Below, piece by piece: positions 1 to 6,866 of a stretch of 12,001 bases of DNA. The stretch comes from Bacteroides sp. Lineage in GTDB: Bacteria > Bacteroidota > Bacteroidia > Bacteroidales > GCA-2748055. Numbering within the stretch: the first letter of the stretch is position 1; each line of letters starts with the position of its first letter. The notes below the pieces were generated by a model that had not been told where the DNA came from, did no database searches, and saw only the letters and a list, made by a program, of their open reading frames with translations. A program made the translations under genes and the position numbers. The stretch is taken from positions 1 through 12,001 of the forward strand of contig DSDZ01000450.1 in assembly GCA_011048475.1 (NCBI GenBank). Direction: 5' to 3'.

Positions 1-803
1 ATCCGTTCGGTGTCCCTGGCGGCATTGTACCCCACCACCTGGGTGTTCAGACGGTTGGCGTTCTTCTTCTCGATCCCGGTGAACGCCCCGCCGCAGATAA
101 AAAGAATGTTCTTGGTATTGACCGGGATCATTTTCTGGTCCGGGTGTTTCCGCCCGCCCTGCGGGGGGACGTTCACAATGGAGCCTTCCAGCAGTTTCAG
201 CAGGCCCTGCTGCACGCCTTCCCCGGACACGTCCCTGGTGATGGAGGGATTGTCGCCCTTGCGCGCGATCTTGTCAATTTCATCAATGAAAACGATCCCC
301 TTCTCGGCTGCCTCCACATTGTAATCGGCCACCTGCAGCAAACGGGTGAGCACGCTTTCGATATCCTCTCCCACATACCCCGCTTCGGTAAGGACGGTGG
401 CATCCACGATGGTAAATGGCACGTGGAGCAGCCGCGCAATGGTCCGGGCCAGCAGTGTCTTTCCCGTGCCGGTCTCGCCCACCAGGATGATATTGGATTT
501 TTCTATCTCCACCTCTTCCTTGCTCTCCTGCTGCATCAGCCGTTTGTAGTGGTTGTACACCGCCACCGAGATGTATTTCTTGGCCTCTTCCTGGCCGATC
601 ACGTACAGGTCCAGGAAATTCTTGATTTCCGATGGCTTCAACAGCTTGATCTGACCCATGTCAAATTCGCCGTGAACCCCGAGTTCTTCCTGTACAATGC
701 TGTAAGCCTGTTCAATGCATCGATCACAGATATGACCCGAGATCCCTGCGATTAAAAGGTTGGTGTCCTTTTTTTCTCTGCCGCAAAATGAGCAACGGTC
801 CAT
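1..803 (-). CDS. clpX: ATP-dependent Clp protease ATP-binding subunit ClpX (C-terminus beyond window)
   Basis: ClpX is the AAA+ unfoldase that recognises tagged or damaged cytoplasmic proteins and threads them into ClpP. The visible 267 residues are the N-terminal two thirds of a protein usually a little over 400 long; the rest lies beyond the left edge. Seen directly: a zinc-binding domain with Cys4, Cys7, Cys26 and Cys29; Walker A GETGTGKT at 109-116; the pore-loop GYVG at 142-145; Walker B VFIDEID at 171-177; and the RKH loop at 218-220. The frame is open with no frameshift. The Walker A Glu in place of the common Pro is, from memory, usual in Bacteroidota. The ATG lies 2 bases after the clpP stop behind a purine-rich stretch, so the gene is almost certainly translated from the tig-clpP-clpX message. 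Identification is secure. Confidence 0.97.
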   Translation of the reverse strand, partial: MDRCSFCGREKKDTNLLIAGISGHICDRCIEQAYSIVQEELGVHGEFDMGQIKLLKPSEIKNFLDLYVIGQEEAKKYISVAVYNHYKRLMQQESKEEVEIEKSNIILVGETGTGKTLLARTIARLLHVPFTIVDATVLTEAGYVGEDIESVLTRLLQVADYNVEAAEKGIVFIDEIDKIARKGDNPSITRDVSGEGVQQGLLKLLEGSIVNVPPQGGRKHPDQKMIPVNTKNILFICGGAFTGIEKKNANRLNTQVVGYNAARDTER

Positions 804-805
804 GA

Positions 806-1489
806 TTATTTCTTTTCTTTGGTCCTGAACAGTACTTCGTCGATCATGCCGTAATCCTTCGCTTCTTCGGCCGACATCCAAAAATCCCTGTCCCCGTCTT
901 TCTCCACCTGGTTGATGGATTTGCCGGTATGTTCCGCAATAATGGTGTAGAGTTCCTTCTTCATCTTGAGGATCTCCCGGGCGGTGATCTCAATGTCGGA
1001 AGCCTGGCCCTGGGCCCCGCCCATGGGCTGGTGGATCATCACCCGGCTGTGCCTCAGCGCCGACCGTTTCCCGGGGGTTCCCGCAGCCAGGAGCACGGCG
1101 CCCATGGAAGCCGCCATTCCTGTACAGATGGTGGCCACATCACAGGAGGTGTACTGCATGGTGTCATAGATCCCGAGTCCCGCGTGGACTGCTCCTCCCG
1201 GGGTATTGAAATAGACCTGGATATCCTTGTTCGGGTCGGCGGAATCCAGGTACAGCAGCTGTGCCTGGATGATGTTGGCCACATAATCATCAATGGGTGC
1301 CCCCAGGAAAATGATGCGGTCCATCATCAGCCTGGAAAACACGTCCATGGAGGCCACATTGAGCTGGCGCTCCTCGATGATGGTGGGGGATATATAGCTG
1401 TTATATTGTGAAGTGACCCGGTCAAAGGTGATGCTGTTGATACCCATGTGCCGGGTGGCATACTTTCTGAAATCATCCTGCTGGTTCAT
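806..1489 (-). CDS. clpP: ATP-dependent Clp protease proteolytic subunit ClpP
   Basis: ClpP is the serine peptidase that forms the double heptameric degradation chamber capped by ClpX. The 227-residue product has the family core with the catalytic triad Ser128 (in TGMAASMGA), His153 (in MIHQPMGG) and Asp202 (in DRDFWMSA). The N-terminal ~35 residues before the mature core are longer than in E. coli and may be a processed propeptide or a lineage tail. Met15 (first base at about 1447) is an alternative start, but the ATG used here sits 11 bases after the tig stop, which suits a polycistronic arrangement. It is followed 2 bases later by clpX. The order tig-clpP-clpX is widely conserved and supports joint expression of the chaperone and protease. 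No oddities were seen in the active site. Confidence 0.97.
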   Translation of the reverse strand: MNQQDDFRKYATRHMGINSITFDRVTSQYNSYISPTIIEERQLNVASMDVFSRLMMDRIIFLGAPIDDYVANIIQAQLLYLDSADPNKDIQVYFNTPGGAVHAGLGIYDTMQYTSCDVATICTGMAASMGAVLLAAGTPGKRSALRHSRVMIHQPMGGAQGQASDIEITAREILKMKKELYTIIAEHTGKSINQVEKDGDRDFWMSAEEAKDYGMIDEVLFRTKEKK

Positions 1490-1500
1490 CTTTCTTGTTT

Positions 1501-2856
1501 TTACTGTTTTTCATACAATTTACGGAACTTATCCAGACTTATTTCCTTATCGTCAAGTTTTGCTGTGGATTTGACCAGTCCCATCAGCTTCTCTTCCGCC
1601 CGCTGTTCGTAGATCCTTCCCGACTCCTCGGATTTTTCGAGCATCTGCCTGGCATAATTCTCCAGGTAATCGTCGGGCACATTGGAAATCCCGTACTGCA
1701 TATACTGGTTGAGGGCGATCTTCTTGGCAGTCTGAAGGGCCTCCTCTTCGGTTACTTTGATCCCGTACTTCCTGAGAAGGTGCTCCTTGACCAGCTGCCA
1801 GCGAAATTCATCCTCGTACTTGTCGAAATCCTCGATGATCTTTTCCTCTGTCAGGTTTTCATTTGTCTCCGATATCCACCGTTTCAGGAACTCCCCGGGC
1901 AGCTGTATTTTTGCTTTTTTGATCAGGTATTCGCGGGCATCCAGGGTGAAGCGGTATTCGCTTTCCCGCTCGTAATTCCGCTCCATTTCCTCTTTGATCC
2001 GCCGGGTGAATTCCTCTTCCGAGGTGACCGTGCCTTCTCCGTATAGCTTGTCATACAGCGCCTGGTCCGCTTTTGCCGGTTCGTACTTCAGCACCTCCCC
2101 GATCACGCATTTGAAGGTGCCGTCAATCGCCTGGACCAGTGCTTTGTCAACTTTCAGCAGGGAAGCCAGCTCGGCATCGCTCGGGAATGCCTTTTTCACA
2201 TCGAAGATCACCTCATCACCGCTCCCGGTCCCGCTGAAGAACAGCCGCTCGCCCTCATCCTTGAACATCTCCAGTGAAAGCGACACATTCTCAGCCCGGA
2301 TCCCGTTCTCCGCTTCATTGCCATGACTGTCCACCTGCACAAGGGTTCCCTTGACCAGTTCATCCTTACCGGCTTTTTCCACCGGTTTGAACTCCCCGTA
2401 ATTCTGTAAAAGGGATCCTTTGTATTCCTCCACCTGCTTTTTGTCCAGCTTGATATGATAATAAGGGATCTTGTCCTTCCCTGTGATTTCCAGTTGGATC
2501 TCAGGGGCCAGTCCCAGGTCGAATGCAAATTCAAACTCCTCGTCATGCTGGAAATCGATCTTGTTTTCCCGTTCCCTGCTTGGCAGGGGTTCTCCCAGGA
2601 TCCTGATCTCGTTTTCCTTCAGGTAATGATACAGGGATTCCGACACCAGCTTGTTGACCTCATCCACCAGGATCGGTGTGTAATACATCTTTTTGATCAG
2701 TCCCATGGGGACCTTCCCCGGCCTGAATCCATCCACCCTGGCTTTTTTTCTGGTATCTTTCAGTACCTCGTCCACCTTCTCCTGATAATCGGCTTTTTCA
2801 ACCTTCACATGGAGGACCGTATTCAGTGCATCAATATTTTCCCTGGTAATGTTCAT
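1501..2856 (-). CDS. tig: Trigger factor (ribosome-associated chaperone)
   Basis: Trigger factor binds at the ribosome exit tunnel and shields nascent chains. The 451-residue product has the usual length (E. coli 432). The N-terminal ribosome-binding domain carries the signature GFRPGKVP at residues 43-50. Residues about 150-255 occupy the place of the FKBP-like peptidyl-prolyl isomerase domain, but I cannot find the recognisable FKBP motifs there, so isomerase activity may be weak or absent; divergence of this domain is familiar in Bacteroidota proteins annotated as Tig. Residues about 265-440 are charged and helical, matching the C-terminal chaperone arms. The ATG at 2856 lies about 30 bases downstream of the tRNA-Leu gene with no clear Shine-Dalgarno sequence and a perfect TAAATTTG box just upstream. 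It is the first gene of the tig-clpP-clpX run. Confidence 0.93.
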   Translation of the reverse strand: MNITRENIDALNTVLHVKVEKADYQEKVDEVLKDTRKKARVDGFRPGKVPMGLIKKMYYTPILVDEVNKLVSESLYHYLKENEIRILGEPLPSRERENKIDFQHDEEFEFAFDLGLAPEIQLEITGKDKIPYYHIKLDKKQVEEYKGSLLQNYGEFKPVEKAGKDELVKGTLVQVDSHGNEAENGIRAENVSLSLEMFKDEGERLFFSGTGSGDEVIFDVKKAFPSDAELASLLKVDKALVQAIDGTFKCVIGEVLKYEPAKADQALYDKLYGEGTVTSEEEFTRRIKEEMERNYERESEYRFTLDAREYLIKKAKIQLPGEFLKRWISETNENLTEEKIIEDFDKYEDEFRWQLVKEHLLRKYGIKVTEEEALQTAKKIALNQYMQYGISNVPDDYLENYARQMLEKSEESGRIYEQRAEEKLMGLVKSTAKLDDKEISLDKFRKLYEKQ

Positions 2857-2874
2857 ACGCCCGAAATAAAATTA

Positions 2875-2882
2875 CAAATTTA
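2875..2882 (-). promoter_or_regulatory. Putative Bacteroidota-type promoter -7 box for tig-clpP-clpX
   Basis: The minus strand reads TAAATTTG, a perfect match to the Bacteroidota -7 consensus TAnnTTTG. Twenty bases upstream the strand reads TTCG, a 3-of-4 match to the -33 element TTTG, and this falls inside the T-loop of the tRNA-Leu gene. Transcription would start near 2868, leaving an untranslated leader of only about 12 bases before the tig ATG. Inferred from consensus only. Confidence 0.5.
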
Positions 2883-2886
2883 CAGG

Positions 2887-2968
2887 TGCGGATGAAGGGA
2901 CTCGAACCCCCAATCCCGAAGGAACCAGATCCTAAGTCTGGCGCGTCTACCAGTTCCGCCACATCCGC
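2887..2968 (-). tRNA. tRNA-Leu, anticodon UAG
   Basis: The minus strand folds as a class II tRNA of 82 bases. The 7-bp acceptor stem is GCGGATG with CATCCGC plus discriminator A at 2887. The D-arm region contains AACTGGTAGAC. The anticodon stem CCAGA/TCTGG encloses the loop CTTAGGA, giving anticodon TAG at 2932-2934, which reads CUN leucine codons. A short variable arm TCC-TTCG-GGA and the T-loop TTCGAGT follow; the T stem closes with two G-U wobbles. A long variable arm with this anticodon fits leucine. CCA is not encoded (CCT follows the discriminator), so it must be added after transcription. The gene lies between lptB and tig on the same strand. Confidence 0.96.
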
Positions 2969-2981
2969 TCAAAATATCCCG

Positions 2982-2989
2982 CAAATTTA
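2982..2989 (-). promoter_or_regulatory. Putative -7 promoter box for tRNA-Leu
   Basis: The minus strand reads TAAATTTG, a perfect TAnnTTTG match ending 13 bases before the mature tRNA 5' end, a spacing that would give a short 5' leader for RNase P to remove. With a 19-base spacer the -33 position reads TTCG and overlaps the last codons of lptB. The box is identical to the one before tig. Consensus-based inference. Confidence 0.5.
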
Positions 2990-3004
2990 ACTCAATTTTT
3001 TGGA

Positions 3005-3727
3005 TTATCGAAGCTCGAAGTTCTTGCCCAGGTAGACGTTCCTGACATGTTCGTCTTCGGCAAGCTGTGTGGACGTGCCGGCTTTCAGGATCGATCCCTC
3101 GTACATGAGGTAGGCCCTGTCGGTGATGGCGAGTGTTTCGTGCACGTTGTGGTCGGTGATCAGGATCCCGATGTTCTTCTCCCTGAGCCTGGAGACGATA
3201 GACTGGATATCCTCCACGGCGATGGGGTCCACTCCCGCAAAGGGTTCATCGAGGAGGATGAAATGAGGACTGAGTGCAAGGGCCCTGGCAATCTCCGTCC
3301 GACGACGCTCACCTCCCGACAGCTGGATCCCGAGGCTTTTCCTGATCTTCATCAGCCCGAATTCCTCCAGCAGCGATTCCACCCGGTCGCGTTGCTCCTC
3401 GCGCGAGAAATCGGACATTTCAAGCACCGCACGGATATTATCCTCCACGCTCAGTTTCCGGAACACCGATGCTTCCTGGGCCAGGTAACCGATGCCCATT
3501 CTCGCCCGCCTGTATACGGGCTCCTTTGTGATATCCCGGTCATCCAGCATGATGTCCCCTTCCAGGGGGGTGATCAGTCCCACGATCATATAAAACGTGG
3601 TGGTCTTCCCCGCCCCGTTCGGACCCAGCAATCCCACGATCTCTCCCTGTTCCACGCTGATGGACACCTGGTCCACGACCCTGCGGTTCTTGTACTTCTT
3701 TACCAGTTGATGCGTGTGCAGTTTCAT
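3005..3727 (-). CDS. lptB: LPS export ABC transporter ATP-binding protein LptB
   Basis: LptB is the cytoplasmic ATPase that powers extraction of lipopolysaccharide from the inner membrane by LptFG and its passage along the LptC-LptA-LptD bridge. The 240-residue product has a full nucleotide-binding domain: Walker A GPNGAGKT at 35-42, Q-loop Gln84 in YLAQEASVFR, signature LSGGE at 136-140, Walker B ILLDE at 157-161 and the switch His193 in TDHNV. The sequences around YLAQEASVFRKL and EPFAGVDPIAV are characteristic of LptB rather than other ABC ATPases. The open frame extends 44 codons further upstream into tatC, but MKLHTHQLVKKY at 3727 matches the family start and has a purine-rich AAAAGAG just upstream. 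It lies 16 bases after the tatC stop, so the two are probably co-transcribed. No lptA, lptC or lptFG genes are seen nearby. Confidence 0.94.
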   Translation of the reverse strand: MKLHTHQLVKKYKNRRVVDQVSISVEQGEIVGLLGPNGAGKTTTFYMIVGLITPLEGDIMLDDRDITKEPVYRRARMGIGYLAQEASVFRKLSVEDNIRAVLEMSDFSREEQRDRVESLLEEFGLMKIRKSLGIQLSGGERRRTEIARALALSPHFILLDEPFAGVDPIAVEDIQSIVSRLREKNIGILITDHNVHETLAITDRAYLMYEGSILKAGTSTQLAEDEHVRNVYLGKNFELR

Positions 3728-3743
3728 GGTTGCTCTTTTTTCG

Positions 3744-4568
3744 TCAGGATGCATCCTGTTGTTCCTGTTCCTGCCGGCGGATGATGCGCTTGCTGATGGA
3801 TATCCCCACCTCGTAGAGGACCAGCAGGGGCAGTGCCACCAGGATCTGGCTGAATACATCGGGCGGGGTGATGATCGCCGAGAGGGTCACGATGATGATG
3901 ATGGCATGCCGCCTGTACCTTTTCAGGAAGGCAGGGGTGACAAGCCCCACCCTGGACAGGAAATAGACCAGAATGGGCAGCTGGAAGACAACTCCGGCCG
4001 CAAGCACCACCGAGGTGATGGTCTGGATATAGGACCTGAGGGTCGGGGCGCTGATCACGCTTTCACTGACCCTGTAGTTCCCTAGAAAATTGACCGACAG
4101 GGGGGCAATGATATAGTACCCGAATGCCACCCCGAGGATAAAAAGCAGGGAAGTGTAGAACACGGCCCCCCTGGCTGTGTTTTTTTCCTTGTCATACAGC
4201 GCGGGGACTACGAACCGCCAGAATTCCCAGAAAACATAAGGGAATGCGACCACAAACCCGGCCACCAGTGAAACGATGATGTGCATGTTGAACTGTTCGG
4301 CCATTTTCACCGTCTGCAGCGCCAGCGGCTCCGAGTTGATGCACAGTCTTTTCAGGCCCAGCAGATCTCCCAGCCGGCAGAGGGAGCGGTTGGTGAAAAA
4401 CTCAGGTTCCTTGGGCGCCAGCATGATCTTATCGAAGATGATCCCCTTGAAAATGAATGCGAACACAGCCAGGGCGACGATGGCGGCCAGGGCGCGAAGC
4501 AGGTGCCAGCGCATCACCTCAAGATGCTCAAGGAAAGTCATTTCCGAGTCATTTTTAGTCCTGGCCAT
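3744..4568 (-). CDS. tatC: Sec-independent protein translocase subunit TatC
   Basis: TatC is the multi-pass receptor of the twin-arginine export system; it binds signal peptides and recruits TatA to export folded proteins. The 274-residue product shows the conserved N-terminal FLEHLEVMRWHLLRA at 12-26, six likely membrane helices (about 24-45, 95-121, 134-156, 183-206, 221-236 and 240-256), the FWRFVVPALY segment at 116-125 and the PPDVFSQ segment at 235-241. The first external loop is long and contains two cysteines, Cys64 and Cys76, which could form a disulfide. A tail rich in Gln and Glu ends the protein. No tatA or tatB is in the window. It leads the tatC-lptB pair and diverges from recQ. 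Family assignment is firm. Confidence 0.96.
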   Translation of the reverse strand: MARTKNDSEMTFLEHLEVMRWHLLRALAAIVALAVFAFIFKGIIFDKIMLAPKEPEFFTNRSLCRLGDLLGLKRLCINSEPLALQTVKMAEQFNMHIIVSLVAGFVVAFPYVFWEFWRFVVPALYDKEKNTARGAVFYTSLLFILGVAFGYYIIAPLSVNFLGNYRVSESVISAPTLRSYIQTITSVVLAAGVVFQLPILVYFLSRVGLVTPAFLKRYRRHAIIIIVTLSAIITPPDVFSQILVALPLLVLYEVGISISKRIIRRQEQEQQDAS

Positions 4569-4591
4569 CGCTGTTCTGAGTCGGGGATCTG

Positions 4592-4599
4592 CAAAGTAA
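4592..4599 (-). promoter_or_regulatory. Putative -7 promoter box for tatC-lptB
   Basis: The minus strand reads TTACTTTG, a 7-of-8 match to TAnnTTTG, about 23 bases before the tatC ATG. The expected -33 position reads TTCA, a weak match. A run of nine T residues lies in the spacer. Inferred from consensus and position; the divergent recQ promoter lies just beyond it. Confidence 0.38.
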
Positions 4600-4618
4600 C
4601 AAAAAAAAACCGTGTGGC

Positions 4619-4649
4619 TTGAATCGGTATTTAAATTATACTATCTTTA
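4619..4649 (+). promoter_or_regulatory. recQ: Putative Bacteroidota-type promoter for recQ
   Basis: TTG at 4619-4621 followed after 20 bases by TATCTTTA at 4642-4649 (7 of 8 to TAnnTTTG) fits the Bacteroidota promoter layout of a -33 TTTG-like element, a spacer of about 20 bases and a -7 box. Transcription would begin near 4656, about 25 bases before the recQ ATG at 4682. Surrounding bases are AT-rich compared with the neighbouring genes. Confidence 0.5.
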
Positions 4650-4681
4650 GTTTCCTTGAGTTCTCTCAGAAGGCAGGAATT

Positions 4682-6865
4682 ATGGAGAAGTTACGGGGGA
4701 TACTGCACGAAAACCTCAAGAAATATTTCGGATTCGACAGTTTTAAGGGGAACCAGGAGGATATCATTCTCAGTGTCCTTCAGGGGAATGATACATTCGT
4801 TTTAATGCCCACCGGGGGAGGAAAATCACTCTGTTACCAGTTGCCCGCACTGATCAAGGAAGGTACCGCCATTGTGATCTCTCCCCTGATCGCCCTGATG
4901 AAGAACCAGGTGGATGCCATGCGGAGCTTCAGCCTGGATGAGGGAGTGGCCCATTTTCTGAACTCGTCACTGACGAAAAATGCCGTTGAAAAGGTGAAAA
5001 AGGATGTGCTCGACCAGCGCACCCGGCTCCTGTACGTGGCACCCGAGAGCCTGACCAAGGAAGACAACATCGAGTTCCTCAAGCAGGTGAAGATCTCCTT
5101 TTACGCCATTGATGAAGCCCACTGCATCTCCGAATGGGGACATGACTTCAGGCCTGAATACAGGCGCATCAGGCCGATCATCAACCGGATCGGAACGGCA
5201 CCCATCATTGCCCTGACCGCAACGGCCACCCCCAAGGTGCAGAACGACATCCAGAAAAACCTGGAGATGATGGATGCGAACGTGTTCAAATCATCTTTCC
5301 GGCGGCACAACCTCTATTATGAGGTGAGGCCGAAGGTCCACGCGACCAAGGAGATCATCAAGTTCATTCATGCCAACAGGGGAAAATCAGGGATCATCTA
5401 CTGCCTCTCCAGGAAAAAGGTGGAACAGCTGGCCGAAGCGCTGAAAGTGAACAACATCAAGGCATTGCCCTACCACGCCGGAATGGATGCGGCAACCCGC
5501 TCCAGCAACCAGGACCAGTTCCTCATGGAGGAGGCGGATGTGATCGTCGCCACCATTGCATTCGGTATGGGGATTGACAAGCCCGATGTGCGTTTTGTGA
5601 TCCATTATGACATCCCGAAAAGCCTGGAGGGCTACTACCAGGAAACCGGAAGGGCAGGAAGGGACGGAGGTGAAGGAAGATGCATCGCCTTCTACAGTTA
5701 CAAGGACATCCAGAAGCTGGAAAAATTCATGCAGGGGAAACCCCTGGCTGAACAGGAGATCGGGAAACAGCTGCTGCTGGAAACAGTGGCTTATGCAGAA
5801 TCGGCTGTGTGCCGTCCCAAGCTGTTGCTCAACTACTTCGGCGAATACATGGAGGGTGGCTGTGACAACTGCGACAATTGTTTGCATCCCAAAGAAAAAT
5901 TTGAGGGTAAATCGCATCTAGTATTAAGTTTAAAAACTATTTTAGGGGTCAAAGAAAAGTTCAAGGTAGAGCATATCGCGAACATCCTTTCCGGTAATGC
6001 AACAAGTGCGGTAAAAACCTACAAACACCATCATTCAGAGTACTTCGGAGCCGGAAAGGACCGGGATGTGAAATTCTGGAACGCGGTGCTCAGGCAGGCC
6101 CTGGTGGCAGGCTTGATAACCAAGGATATTGAGAATTACGGATTGTTGAAACTGACCCAGGCAGGTCATGACTTTTTAAAGGAGCCTTATTCGATTATGC
6201 TGACACAGGATCATGATTTTGATATCAATCCCGAAGAGGGAGTGACCACAGGAGGAGGGGGCACAGGCGCCGTGGACGAAGAGTTGCTGCACGTGTTGAA
6301 AGATCTCCGGAAGAAGATGGCGAAAAAAATGAACCTGCCCCCGTTCGTCATTTTTCAGGATCCTTCGCTGGAGGACATGGCCATCCAGTACCCGGTGAAA
6401 CTTGAAGAGCTGCAGAACATTGTGGGCGTGGGTGCGGGCAAGGCAAAAAAATACGGGGCCGAGTTTGTGGATCTCATCCGGGAATATGTGGATGAAAAGG
6501 ACATCATCCGGCCCCAGGACATGGTGGTGAAATCGGTGATCAACAAATCCGGAGTGAAGGTGTACATCATCCAGAGCATTGACCGCAAGCTGCCACTGGA
6601 AGACATTGCCTACGCCAAGAACCTGGAAATGATGGACCTGATCGATGAGATCGAGGCCATCGTCAGCTCCGGCACCAGGCTCAATATCGATTACTACATC
6701 AATGAGATCATGGATGAGGAGAAGCTGGAAGAGATCTTTGAATATTTCCGCAGTGCAGAGACCGAATCGGTGGATGCCGCACTGGCTGAACTGGGGGAAG
6801 ATGAATTCAGTGAAGAAGAAGTTCGCCTGGTCCGGATAAAGTTCTTCTCCGAGCTCGGCAACTGA
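4682..6865 (+). CDS. recQ: ATP-dependent DNA helicase RecQ
   Basis: RecQ is a 3'-5' superfamily 2 helicase acting in recombination and fork repair. The 727-residue product contains the motifs in order: Walker A TGGGKS at 44-49, DEAH at 144-147 within AIDEAHCISEWGHDFRP, TATAT at 179-183, and motif VI GRAGRDG at 323-329. The zinc site follows with Cys377, Cys394, Cys397 and Cys400. Then come an RQC winged-helix region (about 410-505), an HRDC domain (about 534-604, containing VGVGAGKAKKYG) and an acidic helical extension to the end that is common in Bacteroidota RecQ and may be an HTH-like domain. E. coli RecQ, at about 610 residues, lacks this last part. The frame opens 21 codons earlier at a TTG, but the ATG at 4682, preceded by AGGAATT, fits the family start and the promoter. 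The ABC ATPase gene begins 1 base after its stop. Confidence 0.96.
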   Translation: MEKLRGILHENLKKYFGFDSFKGNQEDIILSVLQGNDTFVLMPTGGGKSLCYQLPALIKEGTAIVISPLIALMKNQVDAMRSFSLDEGVAHFLNSSLTKNAVEKVKKDVLDQRTRLLYVAPESLTKEDNIEFLKQVKISFYAIDEAHCISEWGHDFRPEYRRIRPIINRIGTAPIIALTATATPKVQNDIQKNLEMMDANVFKSSFRRHNLYYEVRPKVHATKEIIKFIHANRGKSGIIYCLSRKKVEQLAEALKVNNIKALPYHAGMDAATRSSNQDQFLMEEADVIVATIAFGMGIDKPDVRFVIHYDIPKSLEGYYQETGRAGRDGGEGRCIAFYSYKDIQKLEKFMQGKPLAEQEIGKQLLLETVAYAESAVCRPKLLLNYFGEYMEGGCDNCDNCLHPKEKFEGKSHLVLSLKTILGVKEKFKVEHIANILSGNATSAVKTYKHHHSEYFGAGKDRDVKFWNAVLRQALVAGLITKDIENYGLLKLTQAGHDFLKEPYSIMLTQDHDFDINPEEGVTTGGGGTGAVDEELLHVLKDLRKKMAKKMNLPPFVIFQDPSLEDMAIQYPVKLEELQNIVGVGAGKAKKYGAEFVDLIREYVDEKDIIRPQDMVVKSVINKSGVKVYIIQSIDRKLPLEDIAYAKNLEMMDLIDEIEAIVSSGTRLNIDYYINEIMDEEKLEEIFEYFRSAETESVDAALAELGEDEFSEEEVRLVRIKFFSELGN

Positions 6866-6866
6866 T

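Noticed and set aside
144..755. 203-codon plus-strand open frame antisense to clpX
   Set aside because: The minus strand encodes an unmistakable ClpX through the whole stretch; the plus-strand product has no motif.
3728..3859. 44-codon upstream extension of LptB
   Set aside because: It lies inside tatC and reads as unrelated low-quality sequence; the family start is the Met at 3727.
4619..4681. Upstream TTG start adding 21 residues to RecQ
   Set aside because: The extra residues do not match RecQ N-termini and overlap the proposed promoter; the ATG at 4682 has a better ribosome-binding context.
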